Origin: CAZFDT01 sp964518335
GTDB taxonomy: Bacteria; Planctomycetota; Phycisphaerae; Phycisphaerales; Phycisphaeraceae
Assembly: GCA_964518335.1 (NCBI GenBank)
Contig: CAZFDT010000003.1
Location: 93,290 to 157,289 of the forward strand
Length of the DNA stretch: 64,000 nt
Direction of reading: 5' to 3'
Shown: positions 30,131 through 38,437 of the stretch, in pieces
Numbering within the stretch: the first letter of the stretch is position 1
Layout of the letters: the number at the start of each line of letters is the position of its first letter
Notes under the pieces: generated by a model
Seen by the model: the letters and a program-made list of their open reading frames with translations, nothing else
Databases searched by the model: none
What the model was told of the DNA's origin: nothing
Made by a program: the position numbers and the translations under genes

Positions 30131-30997
30131 TCACCACTTGCGGTCCCAGGGCGCGACGCCGAGCAGGTCGCGCAGAAACGCCAGGCGGATTTTGAGTTCC
30201 TCGGCGACCAGCTCCGTGGTGCGGCCCGCGGCACGCAGCATCGCACCCCAGGGCGTCCGACTGGCGGCGACGATCAACTCCGCGTCGGCGGCGACCGGCA
30301 TCCGCTGCACCTGCTCCACCAAGTCATTGCAAAGTGACTCGAACCGCTCGCCGGCGATCAGCAACGTGGCCACGCAATCGTACCAGCCCATGCGGGCGAT
30401 GTCGGTCAGCGGCCCATCCTCCGGATCCAGCAGCAGGGCGTCGCTGGCGACGGTCTTGCCCGCCTCGGCTAATTCGTTGCGGCTGGCGTAACGGGAAAAG
30501 ACCCAGCGCTCCCCGTAGGCGACGCGCCCGGCGGTGAACCAGTCGAGCAAGACGAGGTTCCCACCTCGCTGCAGTTGCACGTGCTGGTGCTGACGGTAGA
30601 TCGCGTTCTCGAAGCAGACCAACGGATCGGGGACCACCACGAGCGTGGCCTGCGGCGCGACGTGTGCGGCGAGGCGCTGCGAGGCGCCCAGCCCGTTCTG
30701 CTGGCGGTACACCTTGGTGGAAGCCTGCGTGGTGAGGACGCAGACGGCGTCAGCCCCGACGTGGAGGCGCAGGTCGATGGCGTCGCCGGCGACGAGCCCT
30801 CCGCCGAAGGTCGTGGCGTAAATCCACACGGCGGGGCCGGGCTGCTGGGGCGACAGGAGCTTGAGCGGAGCGGTGGCGCGGGACTGTGTCAGCCTGCTGC
30901 GATCGTCGATGCGCTCGACGGTCAACTCGCCGCGCCCAGCCGACCAGGTGTCGTCGGTCGTGTTCGTGGTGCGCAGCTCGCTCGCCTGGAGGATCAT
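30131..30997 (-). CDS. ureD: Urease accessory protein UreD
   Basis: UreD (UreH) is the scaffold that binds apo-urease and, with UreF and UreG, delivers nickel. The 288-residue product shows the family patterns PQQPGPAVWIYATTFGGGLV, VLTTQASTKVYR and LVVVPDPLVCFENAIYRQ. It lies between urtE, three bases upstream, and the ureAB fusion, 21 bases downstream. This is the usual place at the head of the structural genes. The GTG or ATG start is not fully certain; the ATG complementary to 30995-30997 is used. Confidence 0.93.
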   Translation of the reverse strand: MILQASELRTTNTTDDTWSAGRGELTVERIDDRSRLTQSRATAPLKLLSPQQPGPAVWIYATTFGGGLVAGDAIDLRLHVGADAVCVLTTQASTKVYRQQNGLGASQRLAAHVAPQATLVVVPDPLVCFENAIYRQHQHVQLQRGGNLVLLDWFTAGRVAYGERWVFSRYASRNELAEAGKTVASDALLLDPEDGPLTDIARMGWYDCVATLLIAGERFESLCNDLVEQVQRMPVAADAELIVAASRTPWGAMLRAAGRTTELVAEELKIRLAFLRDLLGVAPWDRKW

Positions 30998-31000
30998 CGA

Positions 31001-31702
31001 CTATACGCTCAGGTGCTGGTTGACGATGTCGGCGGACAGTTCGGCCGTCGCGCCGCCGGCGACGACCTGGCCTCGGCTCATCACGTAGAACCGATGACCG
31101 AACTCTTTCACGAAGTCCAGGTACTGCTCGACCAGAATCACCGTCATGTTCAGCTCTTCGACGAGGCGACGCAACACGCGGCCGATCTGCTGGATGATGT
31201 TGGGCTGAATGCCCTCGGTGGGCTCGTCCAGCAGCATGACGCGGGGATCGCCGACCATGGCGCGGGCGATGGCGAGCTGCTGCTGTTGACCTCCGGACAG
31301 GTCGCCGCCCAGCCTGCCGCGGAAGTCCTTGAGAATGGGGAACAGGTCGTACACGTCGTCGGGCACGCGCCCACGGGAGCTGTTGTCTCTGCGGGCTTGC
31401 AGGCCGACCCTGAGGTTATCCTCGACAGTGAGCTTGGGAAAGATCATGCGGCCCTGCGGCACGAGGGCAAGACCCAGCCGGGCGCGCTTGTTGGCGGGCA
31501 GGGCGGTCACGTCGCGACCGCCCATCACGATCGCGCCCTCCGACGGCGAGAGCAGCCCCATCACGTTGCGAAGCAGCGTGGTCTTGCCCACGCCGTTGCG
31601 CCCCGTGATGCAGGTAATCTGACCGCGCGGCATGGTCATGCTCACGTCGTACAGCGCCTGCACGCCGCCGTATCGGACGTTGAGGCCTCTAATGTCGATC
31701 AT
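31001..31702 (-). CDS. urtE: Urea ABC transporter ATP-binding protein UrtE
   Basis: This is the second ATPase of the urea ABC transporter, LivF-like. The 233-residue protein has Walker A GRNGVGKTTLL, the signature DLSGGQQQQLAIARAM, Walker B VMLLDEPTEGIQP and a late NMTVILVEQYLDF. The phrase DEPTEGIQP is characteristic of UrtE. It follows urtD by three bases and precedes ureD by three bases, so transporter and enzyme genes are in one unit. Confidence 0.94.
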   Translation of the reverse strand: MIDIRGLNVRYGGVQALYDVSMTMPRGQITCITGRNGVGKTTLLRNVMGLLSPSEGAIVMGGRDVTALPANKRARLGLALVPQGRMIFPKLTVEDNLRVGLQARRDNSSRGRVPDDVYDLFPILKDFRGRLGGDLSGGQQQQLAIARAMVGDPRVMLLDEPTEGIQPNIIQQIGRVLRRLVEELNMTVILVEQYLDFVKEFGHRFYVMSRGQVVAGGATAELSADIVNQHLSV

Positions 31703-31705
31703 GTG

Positions 31706-32608
31706 CTAGCGTCCCAGGTATGCCTCGATCACGTCCTCGTTGCGCGACACCTCATCGAGCGTGCCCTCGGCCAGGGGCCTGCCCTCGTTGAGCACGGTCA
31801 CGCGCGAGTTGAGCCGGCGGACAAACTCCATGTCGTGCTCGATCACGATGATGGTGTGCTCATGCTTGAGTTCGAGCAGCAGTTCGGCGGTGAGCGCGGT
31901 CTCCGAATCGGTCAGACCCGCGGCGGGCTCATCGACGAGCAGCAGCTTGGGGCTGGCGAGGATGAGCGAGCTGATGGCCAGCCACTGGCGTTGTCCGTGG
32001 CTGAGACTGCGGGCGGGAGTATGGAGCTGGTCGATGAGACGCACGCGCTGGAGGATGGCGTGGATGCGATCGCGATGGTCGGCCGAGGGCCGGCCACCCA
32101 TGTTGTGCAGGTGAGCCAGGAGCTTGAGGAAAGCGACGGAGCCGGGACCGATGAGGCGGCCGCGTCGCTCTTTGCACCACAGGCGCGAGCCGATGTGGTG
32201 GGCCGGGTTGGGTAGCGCCAGGAGCATGTTCTCCCAGACGGTGAGCGAGTCGAAGACGTTGGGGATCTGGAACTTCCGCCCGACGCCGCGCTGGGCGATG
32301 ACAGCGTCGGTCAAGCCGGTGATCTCCTGTCCGTCGAAGTACACGTGGCCGGTGGCGGGGCGGGTCATGCCGCTGATGACGTCGCACATGGTGGTCTTGC
32401 CCGCGCCGTTGGGGCCGACGATGACGCGCAGCTCTTTGTGCCCGATGCCCAGGTCGGCGATGTCCAGGGCCTTGAATCCGTCGAACACGGCGGTGACATC
32501 CTGCAGGAACAGCACGTAGCGGTTGCGCCACAGTTGGCTGTTGCGCGGGCCTTCGACGGCATAGTCGTACTGCCTGGGGTCGTGTTCGAGGAGGGCGGCT
32601 TCGATCAT
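31706..32608 (-). CDS. urtD: Urea ABC transporter ATP-binding protein UrtD
   Basis: This is the first ATPase of the urea transporter, LivG-like, 300 residues. Walker A is GPNGAGKTT, the signature is LSHGQRQWLAISSLI, Walker B is LLLVDEPAAGLTDSE and a late IIVIEHDMEFVRR is present. DEPAAGLTDSE is typical of UrtD. The start is the ATG complementary to 32606-32608, which overlaps the urtBC stop by four bases. The frame stays open far upstream to 33634, but that part is a shadow of urtBC. An N-terminal extension of about 45 residues (EHDPRQYDYAVEGPRN) precedes the ABC core. Confidence 0.93.
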   Translation of the reverse strand: MIEAALLEHDPRQYDYAVEGPRNSQLWRNRYVLFLQDVTAVFDGFKALDIADLGIGHKELRVIVGPNGAGKTTMCDVISGMTRPATGHVYFDGQEITGLTDAVIAQRGVGRKFQIPNVFDSLTVWENMLLALPNPAHHIGSRLWCKERRGRLIGPGSVAFLKLLAHLHNMGGRPSADHRDRIHAILQRVRLIDQLHTPARSLSHGQRQWLAISSLILASPKLLLVDEPAAGLTDSETALTAELLLELKHEHTIIVIEHDMEFVRRLNSRVTVLNEGRPLAEGTLDEVSRNEDVIEAYLGR

Positions 32609-35600
32609 GCGGCGCCTCCCGTGGATGCGACGGACGGCGTGAGGCCGGCGATGGCCTGGCCACATTCGGGACATCGGCCGGTCGTGTTCTTCCGCAGGTC
32701 GTAGCCACAGTTGAGGCACTGCTTGCCGGGAACGCGTTTGCCGCGAACGAGATCGCACACGACCTGCGGGATACTCATCAGCCCGCCGGGCAACAGCAGC
32801 GGCACGAGGATGAACAGCCCGCCGAACACGAACGGCCAATAGTCGGGTTTCCACGAGGTCATTTTGTCGTAGAGCAGGCTTACCGAGATGGCGCCGAAGA
32901 CCGCGCCCCACACCGTGCCGCGCCCGCCGACGGCGACCCACGCCACCACGAGAATCGACGCGCCTGCCGCCAAGTCGCGCGGCGTGATGATCCCCTTCTG
33001 CGGCACGTAGAGCATGCCGCCCAACCCCGCGAGCATGGCCGCGATGGTGAACGCCAGCGTCTTGTAAACCCAGCTCTGGTAGCCCTTGAAGCGCAGCCGC
33101 GTCTCGTCGTCGCGGATCGCCACGAGCACGCGGCCGAAGCCCGAGCTCACCAGCAGCCGAGCGAACATGATGGCGCCGAGGAGACAGACGAACGACACGA
33201 CGTAAAGCCAGAATCGCGTCTGGGCAAACGGGCTTTTGTTGGGGTCGGCCTGGATCGGATAGCCCAGGATGTGAGTGAAGTTGGTCAGGCCGTTGGTCCC
33301 GCCTAGCTTGAGGTCGTTCTTCTGAAAGACAAGCCAGAACGCGACGGTGATGGCCTGCGTGAGGATGGCAAAATAGACGCCGCGCACGCGGCTGCGGAAG
33401 GTGGTCATGCCGATGAGCATGGCGATCAGGCCCGGCAGCAGCACGCCGACGTGGATCGCCGCGCCGAACGACTTGAAGATGGACAGGAACCACGGTGGCT
33501 GCGCCCCGGCGACGTCGGACATCACGACGTACAGCGCCCGTGGGATATTCTGGTGCACCCCGTCCATCGGGCCGTAGTTGATGAGGTACAGGCCCATGCA
33601 GTATCCGCCGATGGCGAAGAACAGGAATTGGCACAGACTCAGCACGCCGATGTAGCCCCAGACCAGATCAAGCCCGATGGCGCAGATGGCGAATGCGAGG
33701 ATGAATCCCAGTTTGTTGATGAACTCCAAGCTCATCGCGCCGGTGCCGTAGAGGATCGGCACGAGCACCACGCCCACCAGGGTCATCGCCACGCCCAGCG
33801 CGGCGTCGCCCCACCACGTGAGCCTGCCCAGCATCGGCGCGCTGCTCTTGTCCGCCTGGTCGGCCGTACGGCCCTTGTCGGGGAACAGACCGGCGGGCTT
33901 GCGCTGGATAAACAGCACGACCAGAAGCAGCACCGCCACCTGTGACCACGTCGCGTCGAAAAGGCGGATCGGCTCGGTCATGATCGTCAGCGGCTCGATC
34001 AGCTTCTCGAGGAACCCCAGGCTCAAGCCGGACACGATCACGCCCAGAAGCTTGCCCACGCCGCCGACCACCACGATGAGAAACGACTTGACGATGTAGC
34101 CCTGGCCCATCTCGGGCGTGGGGTTGCTGATGAGATAGATCGCGTACCCGGCGATGCCCGCCAGCCCGGCGCCGAGGGCGAAGGTGAACATATCGACCAG
34201 CCGGGTGTTGACGCCCAGGGTCTGGGCCATTTCACGGTTCTGCACGGTGGCGCGGATCATCAGCCCGATGCGGGTGAAGCGGAAGAGGCAGACGACGCCG
34301 AGCACGCACGCTGCAGTGAGCCCGATGATGAACAGGCGGTTGTAGGGGAGGATCACGTCCTGCATGACTTCCCAGCCGCCGGTGAACCAGGAGGGTCGGC
34401 GCATGCCGAGGTTGTCGCCCTTCCAGAGGCGGACGGCCTGGATGAGGATGTAGCTGACGCCGATGGTGGCCAGCAGCGAGTCGAGGGGTCGCTTGTAGAG
34501 CTGGCGGACGATGAGGACTTCGATGAGCAGGCCGACGCCCGCGGCGACAGCGAACGCCGCGGGGAGGGCGAGGACGTAGTACCAGTTGAACCATGCCGGA
34601 GGCAGGGCGGTGCCGATGAACTCGTAACAGGCCCAGGTGGTGACCGCCCCGATCATGAGCATCTCGCCATGGGCCATGTTGATCACGCCCATCAGTCCGA
34701 AGGTGATCGCAAGACCCAGGGCGAGGATGACGAGGATCGATCCCGCCGACAGTCCGAAGAAGACGTTCTTGATCCAGTCGGTGACGGTCATGTGCCGAGC
34801 GATGCGCGACATGGCCAGCTCGTACACGCGGAGGTCGGACTTGGGCACACCATCCTTGGCGGCGAGTTCCTTGAGCAGGTCCAGCGCGCGGATGCTCTTC
34901 ATCTCCCCCAGCCGGGCGACGGCCTGCAGTCGCTGTTCGTGCGTCGCGCTCGTGTCGCCCCCGCTGGCCACGATCATGCAGATGCTCTCCTGGGCCATCC
35001 GTCGCACGCGCGGCGAGGTGTCGCTTTCGGCCACCGCGCGTAGCTTCGCCAGGGCGTCGCCCTGACGCTTATTGCCCAGGTCGCGCGCTGCCGTCTCCCG
35101 CACCTTCGCCTCGTCCACTTCCAGTCCCAGCACCAGCAGGCCGTTGAGGATCGCCCGGCGCACCTGCACGTCTCGCTTGAATGCCTTGAGGTCGCCGCGC
35201 GGCACGGTCGTCAACGGCTCGGTAGTCAGCACACCGTCCTCATCGAGGGTGGTGAACAGGTCGTAAACCGCGGCCACATCCTCGCCATCGCCGTTCTTCG
35301 TGAACTCGGGCACGAAGACACACTGGTCTTCCCAGATGTATAGCGTGTTGTCGCGGATGCGGCCGAAGACAGTCAGCACGCGACTTTCGCGCAGAGCGGA
35401 AAGCTGGGCCACTGCAGCAAGGCCCGACTCGCGCTCCTGAAGCAACGGCGTCAACTGGCGGATCGTCGCTTCGATGTCGCGCTCATCGACGGCATCGTCC
35501 GCCGCGTGGGCGACGGCGCCGATCGCCACGAGGCAGGCCAGCAAGAGCTGTCGCACCGACCGCGCCATCGACTGTGAAGCTGCAAACCGCTGGGTCATGT

Positions 35601-35610
35601 CTGCACTCAT
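32605..35610 (-). CDS. urtBC: Urea ABC transporter permeases UrtB and UrtC fused, with zinc-ribbon tail
   Basis: One 1001-residue reading frame holds both permeases of the urea transporter. A signal peptide and a periplasmic region with HEAT-like helices (to about residue 285) are typical of UrtB N-termini. The UrtB membrane domain follows (LGLAITFGLMGVINMAHGEM; ends near FIQRKPAGLFPDKG). A short linker joins it to UrtC (AICAIGLDLVWGYIGVLSLCQ; TNGLTNFTHILGYPIQ), to about residue 950. The C-terminus adds a planctomycete zinc ribbon, CLNCGYDLRK...CPECG, about residues 965-985. UrtB and UrtC are separate in the systems I know, so the fusion keeps them at a fixed one-to-one ratio. The tail would lie in the cytoplasm. 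Confidence 0.93.
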   Translation of the reverse strand: MSADMTQRFAASQSMARSVRQLLLACLVAIGAVAHAADDAVDERDIEATIRQLTPLLQERESGLAAVAQLSALRESRVLTVFGRIRDNTLYIWEDQCVFVPEFTKNGDGEDVAAVYDLFTTLDEDGVLTTEPLTTVPRGDLKAFKRDVQVRRAILNGLLVLGLEVDEAKVRETAARDLGNKRQGDALAKLRAVAESDTSPRVRRMAQESICMIVASGGDTSATHEQRLQAVARLGEMKSIRALDLLKELAAKDGVPKSDLRVYELAMSRIARHMTVTDWIKNVFFGLSAGSILVILALGLAITFGLMGVINMAHGEMLMIGAVTTWACYEFIGTALPPAWFNWYYVLALPAAFAVAAGVGLLIEVLIVRQLYKRPLDSLLATIGVSYILIQAVRLWKGDNLGMRRPSWFTGGWEVMQDVILPYNRLFIIGLTAACVLGVVCLFRFTRIGLMIRATVQNREMAQTLGVNTRLVDMFTFALGAGLAGIAGYAIYLISNPTPEMGQGYIVKSFLIVVVGGVGKLLGVIVSGLSLGFLEKLIEPLTIMTEPIRLFDATWSQVAVLLLVVLFIQRKPAGLFPDKGRTADQADKSSAPMLGRLTWWGDAALGVAMTLVGVVLVPILYGTGAMSLEFINKLGFILAFAICAIGLDLVWGYIGVLSLCQFLFFAIGGYCMGLYLINYGPMDGVHQNIPRALYVVMSDVAGAQPPWFLSIFKSFGAAIHVGVLLPGLIAMLIGMTTFRSRVRGVYFAILTQAITVAFWLVFQKNDLKLGGTNGLTNFTHILGYPIQADPNKSPFAQTRFWLYVVSFVCLLGAIMFARLLVSSGFGRVLVAIRDDETRLRFKGYQSWVYKTLAFTIAAMLAGLGGMLYVPQKGIITPRDLAAGASILVVAWVAVGGRGTVWGAVFGAISVSLLYDKMTSWKPDYWPFVFGGLFILVPLLLPGGLMSIPQVVCDLVRGKRVPGKQCLNCGYDLRKNTTGRCPECGQAIAGLTPSVASTGGAA

Positions 35611-35640
35611 CCCGCGCCCGGACCGCGTCCTCGCTGTCGG

Positions 35641-35676
35641 AAAAAGGCCGGCTCCCGGGATTAACCGGGAGCCGGC
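35641..35676 (-). terminator. Intrinsic terminator between urtA and urtBC
   Basis: On the - strand, a perfect 12-bp stem (GCCGGCTCCCGG with its complement, 35647-35658 and 35665-35676), a 6-nt loop and a T-run (complement of 35641-35645) form an intrinsic terminator after urtA. It should make the periplasmic binding protein more abundant than the permeases and enzyme encoded downstream. Confidence 0.88.
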
Positions 35677-35736
35677 CCGGCTTTCAAGGTCCCCTTCACC
35701 GCCCCAGTCCCTTGGGCCGGTTGGAAACTGGATGCT

Positions 35737-37008
35737 TCACTTCTTGGGCCCGCCGGTGGGCGCTGGGAAGTCCTTGCCTTCCCAGAGCAGGGCGCTGTAG
35801 GAGTCGGGCTCGACCAGGCCGTCGGTCTGCCACGCGATGTCGAACTGGCCGTCGGCGCGGATCGTGCCGATGTACACCGGCTTGTAGGTGTGCTGGTTCG
35901 TCGCGTGCATCTTCTTCTTGCCGCCGGGCGCGTCGAACTCCATGCCGTACACCGCCTGACGCACCTTGTCCACGTCGAAGGTGCCGGCCTTCTCCGCGGC
36001 CTTGGCCCACACGTACACGCCGTAATACGCCGCTTCGATCGGATCGTCCGTCACGCGGTCCTTGCCGCCGGGCAGATTGTTCTTGGCACAGTAGGCCTTG
36101 AACGCTTCGACGAACTTCTTGTTCTCCGGCGTGTCGATGCTCTGAAAGTAGTTCCACGCCGCAAGGTGGCCCACCAGCTTCTCGGTGTCCATCGCACGCA
36201 ACTCGTCCTCGGCCACGCTGAAGGCGATGATCGGGCAATCGTCGCTGGTCAGGCCCTGGTTGGCGAACTCGGTGTAGAACGGCACGTTCGAGTCGCCGTT
36301 GATCGTCGAGAGCACGCAGGCGTCACCGCTGGCGGCGAAGGCCTTGATCTTGTTCACGATCGTCTGGTAGTCCTGGTGTCCGAAGGGCGTGTATTCCTCC
36401 ATGATGTTCGACTCGGACACGCCCTGCTTGATGAGGTAGGCCTTGAGCACCTTGTTGGCGGTGCGGGGGAAGACGTAGTCGGTGCCCAGCAGGTAGAACT
36501 TCTTGCAGCCCAGCTCGTCCATCGCGTACTTGGCGGCGGGCACGAGTTGCTGATTGGGCGACGCGGCGGTGTAGAAGACGTTGAGCGACTGCTCTTCGCC
36601 CTCGTACTGCACGGGATAGAACAGCAGCGCGTTGTATTCCTCGAACACGGGCAGGCAGCTCTTGCGGCTCACCGAGGTCCAGCAGCCGAAGGTCGCGGCG
36701 ACCTTGTGCGTGGTGATGAGCTCTTTGGCCTTCTCGGCGAAGAGGGGCCAGTCGCTGGCGGGATCGACGACGACCGGCTCGATCGTATAGCTCTTGCCGC
36801 CGACCTTGACGCCGCCGGCGGCATTGATTTCCTCGGCGGCCATCAACACGACGTCCTTGAGCGACGTCTCCGAGATGGCCATCGTGCCCGACAGCGAGTG
36901 CAGCACGCCGATCTTGACGGTGTCGGCCAAGGCGGCGCTGGCCACGCCCAGGACCGCCGCAACGACCAAGGCGGCTTGACGAACCCAACCCCTCAAGCTG
37001 ATGAACAT
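35737..37008 (-). CDS. urtA: Urea ABC transporter substrate-binding protein UrtA
   Basis: UrtA is the periplasmic urea receptor. The 423-residue protein has a signal peptide (QAALVVAAVLGVASAALA). The mature part begins with DTVKIGVLHSLSGTMAISE, the standard UrtA opening, and continues with ATFGCWTSVSRKSCLPVFEE and LLFYPVQYEGEEQS. AGGAG lies seven bases before the ATG. It is followed by a strong terminator, so it is probably expressed well above the downstream genes. The outer-membrane protein gene precedes it on the same strand, 218 bases away. Short-chain amides are also bound by some members, but the linked urease favours urea. Confidence 0.96.
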   Translation of the reverse strand: MFISLRGWVRQAALVVAAVLGVASAALADTVKIGVLHSLSGTMAISETSLKDVVLMAAEEINAAGGVKVGGKSYTIEPVVVDPASDWPLFAEKAKELITTHKVAATFGCWTSVSRKSCLPVFEEYNALLFYPVQYEGEEQSLNVFYTAASPNQQLVPAAKYAMDELGCKKFYLLGTDYVFPRTANKVLKAYLIKQGVSESNIMEEYTPFGHQDYQTIVNKIKAFAASGDACVLSTINGDSNVPFYTEFANQGLTSDDCPIIAFSVAEDELRAMDTEKLVGHLAAWNYFQSIDTPENKKFVEAFKAYCAKNNLPGGKDRVTDDPIEAAYYGVYVWAKAAEKAGTFDVDKVRQAVYGMEFDAPGGKKKMHATNQHTYKPVYIGTIRADGQFDIAWQTDGLVEPDSYSALLWEGKDFPAPTGGPKK

Positions 37009-37171
37009 GTAGAGACTCCTTCAAAAGTTTCCGACTCGGTTCGAGGTTCCACCTGCGAACGGACGTTCCGTTCACATGACGACCTTCGGATGAAGCAGGC
37101 CGAAGGCGATGTGAGTGCGTCTCCCCGGGCGGCAAACCTGTGTGAGGCGGGTCTGCCCTAGGCCGCCGTCA

Positions 37172-37204
37172 CCGGCGTCCGCAAGGGTTGCTTGCGGACG
37201 CCGG
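37172..37204 (-). terminator. Strong hairpin after the outer-membrane protein gene
   Basis: CCGGCGTCCGCAAG (37172-37185) and its exact complement (37191-37204) form a 14-bp stem with a 5-nt loop, 22 bases past the stop of the - strand barrel gene. No T-run follows on either strand. It may act as a weak terminator or as a 3'-end stabiliser that separates the barrel gene from urtA. Confidence 0.6.
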
Positions 37205-37226
37205 ACGACGACGGTGGGTGTGTGGG

Positions 37227-38093
37227 TTAGAAGCTCAGCGACAGGCCGAGGTTGCCGGTGACGAAGTCGTCCTTGCGATTGGGGATGACGTCGTCGTCGG
37301 TGTGGTAGTAGGTGAGGCCGTAGTTGACAGCCCACGAGCCGTACTGGGAGGGGATGAAGCTCAGCGGCGTGGTGAACTGCAGCCCGACGGAGACGAAGCC
37401 GAAGCCGCTGTCGTCGCCGCCGTGGAAGTCGCCCTCGAAGAAGCCCAGGCTCACGGGCACCGACAGATCGACGCCGAAGGAATCGCTCTCCAGCAGCGTG
37501 AAGCTGGGCGCGACGCCCAGGACCACGGCGAAGTGATCCTCGAGGCCCTCACCTGCCAGGCGCTGGTGGAACACCACCGAGGGGTTGAGCGCGAAGTCGC
37601 CGCCCATGAAGTCGCCCCAGAGCTTGCTGTCGTCGTAACTCAGGGAGAAGTCGAGAATCTGCTCGACCTGACCGCCGTAGATCCAGTCCTGGTAGGTGAT
37701 GCCCAGGCTGAAGTCGGCGATGGGGATGGAGATCCCGTACCACACGTCCACTTCCTGGAGCTGGCCGCCGATGGCCGAAGTGGCGTTGCTGTTGACGTCC
37801 CACCACGTGCCCAGCACGATGCTGAAGTAGTCCAGGTCGATGGCGATCTCGGCCGAGGGGTTGAACGTGCTCTTGCCCCAACTCGTGCCGCCGCCCCACA
37901 CGTCAAAACCATAGGAGATGAAGTGTGAGTTCCAGTCCAGGTTCAGGCTGCCGGAGACTTTCATCTCGGGCGCCGCTTCCAGAACCGGCGCCTCTTCCTG
38001 CGCCCACGCTTGCGGCGTGCCGGCCATACCCAGCGCGGCCACCGCGGCGAGAGCTCCGCCTCGCCAATGCTCTGCGATCCGATCCATTCCCAT
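37227..38093 (-). CDS. Outer-membrane beta-barrel protein upstream of urtA
   Basis: This 288-residue protein has a signal peptide (ALAAVAALGMAGTPQAWA). The mature part consists of alternating hydrophobic beta strands (SLNLDWNSHFISYGFDV, LSLGI-type patterns) and ends in LGLSLSF with the C-terminal Phe typical of barrels inserted by BAM. The start is the ATG complementary to 38091-38093, since AAGGAG (complement of 38101-38106) lies seven bases before; the frame extends upstream without protein character. It is the first gene on the - strand ahead of the urea transport and urease genes. It may be the outer-membrane entry channel for urea, but the ligand is inferred from context only. Confidence 0.75.
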   Translation of the reverse strand: MGMDRIAEHWRGGALAAVAALGMAGTPQAWAQEEAPVLEAAPEMKVSGSLNLDWNSHFISYGFDVWGGGTSWGKSTFNPSAEIAIDLDYFSIVLGTWWDVNSNATSAIGGQLQEVDVWYGISIPIADFSLGITYQDWIYGGQVEQILDFSLSYDDSKLWGDFMGGDFALNPSVVFHQRLAGEGLEDHFAVVLGVAPSFTLLESDSFGVDLSVPVSLGFFEGDFHGGDDSGFGFVSVGLQFTTPLSFIPSQYGSWAVNYGLTYYHTDDDVIPNRKDDFVTGNLGLSLSF

Positions 38094-38437
38094 CTGAAGA
38101 CTCCTTGAAAAGAGAAACGGGACAGGGCTATCGCGCCAACACTCCCGCGGAGTGAGTTCGCTGCCCAGAGACACAGTCACGAACAGGTGACGTTTGTCGC
38201 CCGCCGCACAACCGGGGTGCAGGACAAGCTTGCGGGTCAAGATGCAAAGCCTGTGCCATGGCCGCCGGCGCTCGTGGCGCCCCGTGCCACGCTAGCGCCT
38301 GCCTCATGATTGGGCGGCCGCGCGTCGGCGCGCAGGGCATTGCCCAGAAAACAGCCTGCGAAGCGCGCGGCTGGCTACCCTGCCTGCTTTCGCACGTCTT
38401 GGCGGCTGCCATCAGCCCTGCTATAAACCTCGGCCTC
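38094..38437. other. Divergent intergenic region between barrel gene and ureF
   Basis: This 344-base region separates the leftward urea operon from rightward ureF-ureG and probably carries both promoters. A 15-bp palindrome CACTCCCGCGGAGTG is at 38140-38154, 47 bases before the barrel ATG, and is a candidate regulator site. A possible ureF promoter lies at 38399-38427. No NtcA-like or sigma-54 site was recognised. Confidence 0.5.
38399..38427 (+). promoter_or_regulatory. Possible sigma-70 promoter of ureF
   Basis: TTGGCG (38399-38404), a 17-base spacer and TATAAA (38422-38427) resemble a sigma-70 promoter. The ureF ATG at 38438 is only ten bases past the -10 box, so the transcript would be leaderless or nearly so. 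That would fit the absence of a ribosome binding site. Confidence 0.35.

Noticed and set aside
30575..32215. 546-codon frame on the + strand over ureD, urtE and urtD
   Set aside because: It runs across three certain genes on the other strand and shows no motif.
32609..33634. Upstream extension of the urtD frame (342 codons)
   Set aside because: It lies entirely inside urtBC in another frame and reads as Arg/His-rich shadow sequence. UrtD begins at the ATG complementary to 32606-32608.
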